A DNA stretch of 62,000 nt, taken from Tubiluchus corallicola. Its lineage: Eukaryota > Priapulida > Priapulimorpha > Priapulimorphida > Tubiluchidae. The position numbers and the translations under genes are program-made. Below, one piece after another: positions 57,970 to 62,000 of the stretch. Each line of letters opens with the position of its first letter. Position 1 is the stretch's first letter. The DNA is taken from contig JAQGDQ010000604.1 of NCBI GenBank assembly GCA_030141605.1, forward strand, positions 1 to 62,000, read 5' to 3'. The notes beneath the pieces are model-generated. The model made no database searches, was not told the origin of the DNA, and worked only from the letters and a program-made list of their open reading frames with translations.

Positions 57970-60418
57970 CACATGTTATATATATATACGTATATGTGTG
58001 TATATATATGTATTTATGTATGTATGTATGTATATATGTATATATATATATATATATATTATTTAAAGTGGATTAACAAAACAGTTACAATTGATACAAG
58101 TTTCTCTACGTGAAAGTGAGTCAGTGCATTACAACACTAGTGCCAATCTAACAATTGATAAGATTTTCAAAGCAAATAACATCAATTAGACATACATATT
58201 TCACTTTCAATTAGGCATAACATTTATCGCCTGGGTACTAAAGAATGCAAAAAAATCATCTCAACTAAACAATACATGAGTTCATGTCAAAATTTAGTAT
58301 CCTATAATTTAGCATGTGAAACATGAACATTTGGAAAAAAGACATTTCATGGCGACTAAAAATCTTCCACTATAAAAAGTTATCAAAAACAGTTTCAATC
58401 ACAAACCTATTCATTTCATTGTCATTTAATTGCACAATCAAATGAAATGTGTTCGTTTCGAAAGCGTACAAACAGTCACGAAAACTAAAAAAAGACAAAA
58501 TTACTAGCGTGTTCAGCCAACAACAATTTCCCCACAAAAAAATTGTGACATGCCCTGGAGCAAAGTAAGGGCTGTAGATAAAGATCTTAATTTCCACTGT
58601 GGATGGTTACACTCACTAGTACATATATAGCTACAGGAAAATGATTACAACCAGAAAGAACTGGTTACACCTAAAATGCTGGCAAAATAAATAAAGGAAC
58701 TTCTCAAGGAAAGATTAGATTACAAAAAAATCAAGGTTAAATGATTTAATTTCTTGAGTATACATGCACGACTGGAAATTTCTGCTTAATTATTAGTAGA
58801 ACGTACAGTAATCAACAACTATATGATTAGACAACATCTATATAATTTCCATGAATTTTAAAATGCTCATTATGTTTATTGTAAACACCGGGCAGGTCGA
58901 ATTATAATAATTACACAGGAAATATATCTTCAAGAAATGGGTAAACATAGTAAAACTCGGTTTAGCAAACATTAGACAAATAACATTCTAAAACTTCTTA
59001 TCTCTACTTCCATTAACGTGTGTCATTCAAGTGTCCTATAATCTTCTTAGTTTAAAGCGGAAACCAGTTTACAATGCTTTCACTTTTATCAAAATAATGT
59101 CATTATGCAAAACATATTATCGTTTGCTGCTCGGACCACCATTTACTAGGATTACTTTACTTAAAAATCTTTACTTAGTTAGCTAGGATATAGCTAATAA
59201 TTTTAGACTATGGACAAACTTTCAATAATCGGTGCACAAGATTCGGGTTTGCCGAAAATAACCACAGTATCAATTATGCTGTATGTCTGACACCTTGAAG
59301 ACTTTGACCTTTGACACGAGGTCATTCTTGTTGGCCAAATTCGGTTCACAAATTCTCATTTCTCATGGTCAAACCAGGTCAAACATTTTCACATGAAATT
59401 TCCTTCAACAAATGCTGACATTTTTCGCCTCATTTGGCAATTTCTGGGATAAACACATTTAACTTTATCCTCAGAGTTATTTCAGGCCACGACACAAAAG
59501 CTCTCATCATAATCAAGTCTGCACACATGACATTTTGCGGGGCAAACCACCCTCTATAAAATCATAGTTGCAAATGTTTGAATCCTTGAACTGGCCTTCT
59601 CTGGGGAAGGTAGTAAAACATTTCTGCTAATGTTGGATTACCAGTAGATGGCGGGTCCCTCTAATTCACCACATGAAGGTGACTCGGATTCTCCTACCCA
59701 CCATCATGGATCCTCCCAAGGAAGGATCGTTGTAGCCCAAAAGTTGCCACCCATCATCTAACATCTACACTTCACATATTGTGGGACAAATCCTGCTTTT
59801 AAAACACTATAGTTGCAACTCTTCAAATGCTACGCCCATTTCCATTTTGAAAAAGGTGGTAAATTCTTTTTTGCGTACGCTAGATTGTCAATAGATGTCA
59901 ACAGGTCACTCACATTGGGCTAACTTGGATCCTCCTGCTATGTGTATCCCTGCTTGTGCAGGTCTCGAAAAATTTCTACCTCTGAATATTTCCCCCTGAT
60001 ATGGTTATGCCCTCGGGAGAACCTTCGATCTTGACTATCATTTTGTCTCAGAGTTACCCCATTACAAAAATCTCAAGGATGTCCCAAACGACTTCGGTAC
60101 AAGGGGCTTAGAATGCGGATGGATGATTGACACTGTTTAAAGATGGAATGAGGTCCCTGGGTTTGGAAAGTAAGGAACTGAAAAATAAATAAAATGACCC
60201 TTGGATCTCCAGTTAATAAATAAATGTAAACAAATACGATATAAGCCCTTAACATAGATCTACGAGGAACCATTTTTGAAAGTAGATCCTGCGCTAAAAA
60301 GGGATGATCCTACAATATTAAAAAAAACAACGTCTGCTTTCATAGCTGCTTTCAACGCTAATATAACCCTATTATAAAGTTTTACAAAAATTCCAACTTC
60401 AAATTTCTTACCTGCCAT
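37371..60418 (-). CDS. C-type lectin-like, multi-membrane-segment protein with PPxY/LPxY cytoplasmic tail (660 aa), 10 exons
   Basis: I do not recognise a named family. Exons 60412-60418, 56471-56611, 53084-53194, 51341-51510, 49621-49735, 48432-48605, 46267-46366, 43181-43300, 40513-40641 and 37371-38286 total 1983 nt, exactly 661 codons with stop, and every phase agrees. Order: hydrophobic stretch at residues 6-43; second membrane segment about 61-84; C-type lectin-like domain about 90-237 with Cys pairs, WSW and a final AFICKR; third membrane segment about 243-266; then a 390-residue tail with PPNY (294-297), PPSY (302-305) and LPSY (327-330). PPxY and LPxY motifs are known ligands of WW domains in NEDD4-type ubiquitin ligases, so a receptor controlled by ubiquitin-dependent sorting is a reasonable inference. 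Calcium-binding EPN/QPD-type motifs are not evident, so sugar binding is uncertain. The start exon is the weakest part. Confidence 0.82.
38563..39219 (+). mobile_element. hAT non-autonomous element with perfect 8-bp target duplication
   Basis: GTTTTAAT at 38555-38562 and 39220-39227. Ends CAGTGGCAGCTC and CACCTGCCACTG are inverted. A segment of about 194 bp (38695-38888) is duplicated at 38909-39102 inside it. Confidence 0.85.
39946..40380 (+). mobile_element. Penelope-like element terminal fragment
   Basis: Contains a hammerhead-like core at 40255-40288 and a tail ttaaaagtttttataaagtt, gtggtgttgtaac shared with 19865-20020. The left edge (atagttaaaacaccacgact at about 39952) is the same tail inverted. 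Penelope-like elements are known to carry minimal hammerheads in their terminal repeats. No reverse transcriptase remnant was recognised. Confidence 0.5.
40255..40288 (+). ncRNA. Hammerhead-ribozyme-like core
   Basis: CTGATGA (40255-40261), stem II GACAG/CTGTC (40263-40267 with 40276-40280), 8-nt loop, GAAA (40281-40284) and a minimal ACGT stem III with predicted cleavage after T40288. Stem I is poor: only about two pairs next to the core are clear. Minimal stem III types usually act as dimers. Confidence 0.5.
40513..40641 (-). CDS. Lectin-like gene, exon 9: tail with LPSY motif
   Basis: It reads [20 protein letters not shown] then [20 protein letters not shown]. LPxY is a known weaker WW-domain ligand. 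Acceptor TTACGTAG, donor GTAGGT, phase 2 at both ends like exon 8, whose RLDED start it copies. Confidence 0.86.
40845..41395 (+). mobile_element. hAT non-autonomous element, same family
   Basis: Ends CAGTAGCGGCTCG and GGGCCGTCACTG; interior gtgcatagatactgtggaac and tcttttttctttagttcttt match 38563-39219. No clear target duplication remains. Confidence 0.72.
41634..42192. mobile_element. hAT-like inverted-repeat element rich in GGAGTC
   Basis: Ends CGGGGCTGTGGGGTCGG and CCGACTCCACAGCCCTG with long inverted arms full of ggagtc/gactcc and aaaattttagga. Flanking octamers overlap in TTAAT but do not match fully. Confidence 0.7.
42824..43062. repeat. (GA)n and polypurine tract
   Basis: About 240 bp almost free of pyrimidines on the plus strand. 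Both-strand open frames here (Arg/Glu or Ser/Leu) are compositional. Confidence 0.9.
43181..43300 (-). CDS. Lectin-like gene, exon 8: tail with PPNY and PPSY motifs
   Basis: It reads [20 protein letters not shown] then [20 protein letters not shown]. Two PPxY motifs eight residues apart are typical ligands for tandem WW domains. Acceptor GTTTTTAG, donor GTGTGT, phase 2 at both ends. The exon is symmetrical and resembles exon 9. Confidence 0.88.
43306..43880. repeat. 54/68-bp minisatellite abutting the exon 8 acceptor
   Basis: Units hold gaacacagttatggcaatga, gtggcaaatgcctgtaa and aatccaggcaaaaa. Early units are 54 bp; later ones 68 bp with an extra catatttacgagaa. The first unit includes the intron's own 3' end. 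Confidence 0.9.
43881..45026. other. Intron of the lectin-like gene, nothing recognised
   Basis: AT-rich unique-looking sequence with a short doublet gacccggaacctaaagttac/agaccctgcacctaaag near 44170-44210. No exon or transposon end identified. Confidence 0.4.
45031..45662 (-). mobile_element. piggyBac-like MITE, copy 2
   Basis: TTAA at 45027-45030 and 45663-45666. Ends CCCTTTCATATCC and GGGACTGAAAGGG. Subterminal palindromes tatcccgtgggat at about 45049 and 45518. Reverse orientation relative to 24303-24752, with extra internal sequence at about 45335-45480. Confidence 0.82.
45685..46165. repeat. Repeat family 4, single long copy
   Basis: Left part aaggggaagaaaaggcaatt and gcatgcaccactgactcacc, right part gtaaagggttttcttgtgat; same order as 39440-39930 and 52030-53010. 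Confidence 0.65.
46267..46366 (-). CDS. Lectin-like gene, exon 7: membrane segment after the lectin domain
   Basis: It reads [20 protein letters not shown] then [13 protein letters not shown]: a membrane helix followed by basic residues, as expected for a stop-transfer with a cytoplasmic C-terminus. Acceptor CTATTACAG, donor GTTAGT, phase 1 in, 2 out. Confidence 0.88.
46853..47855. mobile_element. Tigger/pogo-like non-autonomous element, about 1.0 kb
   Basis: TA (46851-46852) then AGTCCTCGCTTAACGAC; right end GTCGTTAAGCGAGGACT then TA (47856-47857). Second subterminal pair attcagcaacg/cgtttca type motifs. No transposase frame is recognisable. Confidence 0.75.
48432..48605 (-). CDS. Lectin-like gene, exon 6: end of the lectin-like domain
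   Basis: It reads [20 protein letters not shown] followed by QCLLYS...[12 protein letters not shown] and AFICKRT. The N-N...E-x-x-x-C...W...C...FIC pattern closes a C-type lectin fold. Phase selects the acceptor TTATTATAG at 48606 rather than the AAATACAG site 20 nt further in. Donor is GTTTGT. Confidence 0.9.
49055..49325. repeat. 30-bp minisatellite, 9 units
   Basis: Unit cgcgatcaccagtttggcat plus ttaatgtaat. Because 30 is divisible by 3, both strands stay open; the 10-residue peptide repeats are artefacts. Confidence 0.93.
49621..49735 (-). CDS. Lectin-like gene, exon 5: middle of the lectin-like domain
   Basis: It reads [20 protein letters not shown] then [18 protein letters not shown]. 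The core WYIGA...WSW matches the WIGL...W-x-W core of C-type lectins. One N-glycosylation sequon (NGT). Acceptor TTCTCTAG, donor GTATTA, phase 0 in and 1 out. Confidence 0.9.
49829..49925 (-). mobile_element. Family 3 end fragment
   Basis: gattaaaggaaaagacaagt and cattcacttaaacttagaaa are the reverse complement of the family 3 right end. A second fragment lies at 50769-50880 with short (tcatttag)n units. Confidence 0.5.
49940..50395 (+). pseudogene. RTE-like LINE 3' end (reverse transcriptase C-terminus)
   Basis: The 5' part has agggttagggtcaggaaggg and catccgcctgtaaaa, followed by a frame [20 protein letters not shown] then [20 protein letters not shown], a later [14 protein letters not shown] in another frame, and gggaaaagctgggaagaaga. 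The pattern RPALIYG...[16 protein letters not shown] is the C-terminus of RTE-type LINEs. Frames are broken, so it is inactive. Confidence 0.85.
50906..51075 (+). mobile_element. MITE family 1, right-truncated copy
   Basis: Begins acacatatctcggtttgcca, matches the left 170 bp of the family (cagtaggcgtcatgtattag, aaaaacgtctagtacgggcc) and stops at ctcctg. Confidence 0.75.
51341..51510 (-). CDS. Lectin-like gene, exon 4: first part of the C-type lectin-like domain
   Basis: The exon reads [18 protein letters not shown], then [20 protein letters not shown] and EVCQRSF...LLYVNSLE. The pattern C-x-G-x-x-CY-x-F...W-x-x-A-x-x-x-C...L is the N-terminal half of a C-type lectin fold. Acceptor CCATTTAG, donor GTAGAA, phase 1 in and 0 out. 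Confidence 0.92.
51690..51893. repeat. 40-bp minisatellite, 5 units
   Basis: Unit atagtttgaccagtgcagtt plus atcacaaacggcacaagtat. Confidence 0.92.
52030..53010. repeat. Repeat family 4 copy split by a hAT element
   Basis: Left arm 52030-52481 and right arm 52983-53010 (aaagggttttcttgtgcttt) are continuous in the intact copy at 45685-46165. Confidence 0.8.
52482..52982. mobile_element. hAT non-autonomous element, 501 bp, perfect 8-bp target duplication
   Basis: ATCTAAGT at 52474-52481 and 52983-52990. Ends CAGGAGTGTGCAAATTGCGG and AATTTGCACACCCCTG. GC-rich gcggcccgcgggcc arms are typical of hAT/Charlie-type MITEs. Confidence 0.9.
53084..53194 (-). CDS. Lectin-like gene, exon 3: membrane segment before the lectin domain
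   Basis: Acceptor GTGTTTAG, donor GTAAGT. It reads [12 protein letters not shown] then [20 protein letters not shown] and VCETG. The hydrophobic run is a clear membrane helix immediately before the Cys-rich ectodomain. Confidence 0.88.
53236..54062. repeat. Diverged dispersed repeat, two adjacent copies
   Basis: 53236-53415 and 53800-54000 share ggcgcttgtaaaagaagccc/ggcatttgtaaagcgagcca, tttctacacg and gttctgccaatgaac/ttgctatagcaacgag. A third diverged copy may lie at 57050-57260. Confidence 0.5.
54063..54462. mobile_element. hAT non-autonomous element, exactly 400 bp, perfect 8-bp target duplication
   Basis: CTTTGGAA at 54055-54062 and 54463-54470. Ends TAGGAGTGAGCATCGAAT and AGAATGCCCACCCCTA; arms are rich in gaattcgattcgaa. 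Confidence 0.88.
55361..55422. repeat. (TTA)n microsatellite
   Basis: About 60 bp of perfect tta triplets after ctcagtctaacttttca, a phrase that recurs at 56279-56298, so the run may be the tail of a retroelement. Confidence 0.9.
56010..56225 (+). pseudogene. CR1-like LINE C-terminal remnant
   Basis: [20 protein letters not shown] then, after a frameshift near 56100, [20 protein letters not shown]. The RVV..WNSLP..VV.APS pattern is the CR1-like LINE C-terminus. Confidence 0.65.
56471..56611 (-). CDS. Lectin-like gene, exon 2: long hydrophobic segment
   Basis: Acceptor TTAACAG, then an almost uninterrupted hydrophobic run ([20 protein letters not shown] and on to FYLLHFAP), about 38 residues, enough for one long or two short membrane passes. 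It ends with ICRR before donor GTCAGT. A second possible donor (GTACAT, exon start 56456) would keep the same phase and add five residues. Confidence 0.8.
57330..57850. repeat. Two tandem copies of a dispersed repeat with (TA)n tails
   Basis: 57340-57560 and 57645-57845 share ataagaggtataa, atttttggaggtttt, cgttcctcttggtaggccc-type segments, gagacctttcgttcgat and gtcgaagct, each followed by a (ta)n run. Confidence 0.75.
57890..58062. repeat. (TA)n and (TATG)n microsatellite
   Basis: About 170 bp of ta repeats broken by gtatgtatg and cacatg blocks. Confidence 0.95.
58063..60400. other. Intron 1 of the lectin-like gene, nothing recognised
   Basis: A coding-like short frame at 58430-58500 ([20 protein letters not shown]) was tested as an exon but hits a stop in the required phase. 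59220-60060 is more GC-balanced and may be an old transposon but I found no ends. Confidence 0.4.
60412..60418 (-). CDS. Lectin-like gene, exon 1 (7 coding nt with start codon)
   Basis: ATGGCAG is followed by a GTAAGA donor; the ATG context (A at -3, G at +4) is good. Phase 1 lets the last G join AT of the next exon as Asp, giving MADSRL. Reading from the upstream exons 60618-60883 into exon 2 fails on phase, which favours this separate start. The 5' untranslated exon is not defined. Confidence 0.5.
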
Positions 60419-60617
60419 ACTATAATCGAATCAAAAGTACATACAACGTGTATTAAATACTTCGGAATCACAAAAGTGACAATGAATTTTCACACAGACG
60501 ATCTTAGTTACCAGCAAAGCAGTAAAATTGCGGCATAACTGTGTGCAAAAAACTAGTAAACCCCGCACTGCAAACGAAACAAACGCGCAAGATGAAATCA
60601 GGAAACACAGCACTTAC

Positions 60618-60685
60618 GGCGGCTTTCTGATATGTGTATGCAAATGTCACGCTCATTAGAATCACAAAGAACAGGTCCTGCAATC
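60618..60685 (-). CDS. Coding-like exon of an unidentified gene, membrane segment
   Basis: Bounded by TATGATAG and GTAAGT, 68 nt. With the G from the previous exon it reads GLQDLFFVILMSVTFAYTYQ then KAA, a likely membrane helix. If the donor is ignored, the frame stays open to a stop at 60504, so it could also be a terminal exon (60504-60685). No homolog recognised. Confidence 0.45.
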
Positions 60686-60750
60686 CTATCATAACAACGT
60701 AAAAGAGCACGAAATAATAAAAGTTACGGGTGAGAAAAACGGCTACCTAC

Positions 60751-60883
60751 CAGAATCAACATTTCTATCCAAGGTCGGCAGTTCGTCAATACTAACATTA
60801 AACCTATGACTACTGTTCACTTCCCTGGCGAAAGCGTATGCACTTGCTAGGCCTGCCATTTGACTCGCTGTCAAATAGACATT
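60751..60883 (-). CDS. Coding-like exon of an unidentified gene
   Basis: Bounded by TTTTTTCCAG and GTAGGT. It reads NVYLTASQMAGLASAYAF then AREVNSSHRFNVSIDELPTL. It may be an internal exon in phase 0, or hold a start at 60859 (MAGLASAY). It joins the next exon in phase 1. The product is not recognised. It cannot be spliced in frame into the lectin-like gene just below it. Confidence 0.5.
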
Positions 60884-61566
60884 CTGGAAAAAACAGGAAA
60901 ACCATAAAGAAAATCGCAAGAGAAGAGCAAACTATCCAATTTATGTTTGCCTCAAGCATTAACAAAAATAATCGCATCTTTACAATGTAATATATTCATC
61001 TACATTGAAAGCTCGTCCACTGCAGATAAATATATTATTTGCAAAAAAGTTGGCATTAAGGGAGTTTGACATTATAAAGAGGTACATTAAGACATACATG
61101 TCTATGGAAATACAGAGATTTTGTTTTGCCAAAAAATTGAGTATTAAGTAAGGTTGGTATTAAAAAGACGGGGTTTGACCATAATTATTTTATGTATTTA
61201 CTATTTTAATCGTATATGTGTTCGGAATATTCCTAACAACACACACACATTAGTAAATTAGTTAAAAAACCAAAACAATAACAGAAACACCACTTACGTT
61301 AAACGCACAGTTAAAGTTGTATTAACAATGTAACACAGTTTTTTGTAATTTTACACTGATGGTCAGTATTAAATTTAAGGCTGCAGCACATTTCCTGTTT
61401 AGTATGTTTTAAAAGTTACATTGATGCATTGTACCGCATTAAAATACCACAACATAATGTTTCTTCTTCAAAATCTCATTCCACCTATTGTAGGCATTGA
61501 GGCATCAACATTTATCAGAGTATTCCACCCACTTCTATCTGCAGCTAACAGCGTAAGTTCTTCTAA

Positions 61567-62000
61567 TCCTCAAGATAGATTTGGTTGAAGTTGTTGAACA
61601 TCTTTATTTATCTTAGCTATCCAAGTTGTTTTAGGTTTACCAAGTCGTTTTTGCAAGGTTTTAAGGCGATTCTTACTGGTACTTAATTTGGTAATCTTAG
61701 AATATGTCCTAACGACCTTAACCTTCGGATCTTGACTTTTAAACTTCAAAAATATTTCTTTTGTTCTGGTGTATAAATCTTCATTTTTGATTATGGCCAT
61801 CTTATTTTTAAAACTTTCCTAAGAAGACTTCTACAAAATGTGTCAATCTGCTCTTCTTGAGTAATCGTTAAACCCCAAGTTTCGCTGATGTACATAAATA
61901 TTCTAGAAACGTAAGCATTAAATAATCGAAATCGTAGGTTAAGATTTAATTTCTTGCTAGTTAATACATTCTTGTGCTGAAGAAAAGCATGCATTGCTTG
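61567..62000 (-). pseudogene. Non-LTR reverse transcriptase C-terminus, frameshifted
   Basis: Minus-strand frame one reads FRLFNAYVSRIFMYISETWG then FCRSLLRKVLKIRWP and stops at 61791; frame two picks up at 61800 with MAIIKNEDLYTRTK and ends GKPKTTWIAKINKD. RLFNAYV....Y.SETW.LT...E and RPK.TW...I..D are the C-terminal signature of LINE ORF2 proteins. A single-base loss at the junction breaks it. The element continues past base 62000. Confidence 0.85.

Noticed and set aside
58370-58597. Candidate extra exon of the lectin-like gene ([10 protein letters not shown]...)
   Set aside because: In the phase required by its neighbours it reads TTT TCG TGA; no alternative acceptor rescues it.

Overview
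The window is animal nuclear DNA. It is AT-rich, has spliced genes with GT-AG introns of about 1-6 kb, and is densely packed with DNA transposons, MITEs, LINE remnants and minisatellites. Gene content and transposon types suggest an invertebrate metazoan. I cannot name the phylum from sequence alone. There is no bacterial-type operon, CRISPR array or phage content.

Region 1 (about 1-23.1 kb) is the 5' two thirds of an extracellular heparan-sulfate 6-O-endosulfatase gene (Sulf1/Sulf2 family) on the minus strand. Ten coding exons with matching splice phases run from a start codon at 23028 down to 2707 (466 codons). They cover a short hydrophobic N-terminus, the whole sulfatase domain (formylglycine motif CCPSR, DD, HGPED, DHGYH) and the start of the Cys-rich region. 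The remaining exons lie left of base 1. One intron has a GC donor. The introns carry 23-, 33-, 64- and 145-bp minisatellites, a degenerate telomere-like array, TA-flanked MITEs, and a hAT-like element that holds a 5S-rRNA-headed SINE.

Region 2 (23.1-37.4 kb) is intergenic. It holds a piggyBac-like MITE, hAT fragments, a LINE 3' end, a full-length 120-nt 5S rRNA-like sequence (28831-28950) and 187-bp tandem units. No convincing gene was seen.

Region 3 (37.4-60.4 kb, minus strand) is a ten-exon gene whose product (660 aa, 661 codons with stop) I do not recognise as a named family. It has an N-terminal hydrophobic stretch, a second membrane segment, an extracellular C-type lectin-like domain split over three exons, a third membrane segment, and a long acidic/Ser-rich cytoplasmic tail with PPNY, PPSY and LPSY motifs. 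This pairing of a lectin-like ectodomain with WW/NEDD4-type binding motifs is the most interesting protein here. Two further coding-like exons (60618-60685 and 60751-60883) belong to something else upstream. Its introns hold hAT elements with perfect 8-bp target duplications, a piggyBac-like element, a Tigger/pogo-like element, an RTE-like LINE 3' end, and a Penelope-like fragment with a hammerhead-ribozyme-like core.

Region 4 (60.9-62 kb) ends in a frameshifted non-LTR reverse transcriptase C-terminus. Exon boundaries were derived by hand from splice signals, phase and family conservation. Repeat family names are structural inferences, not database matches.
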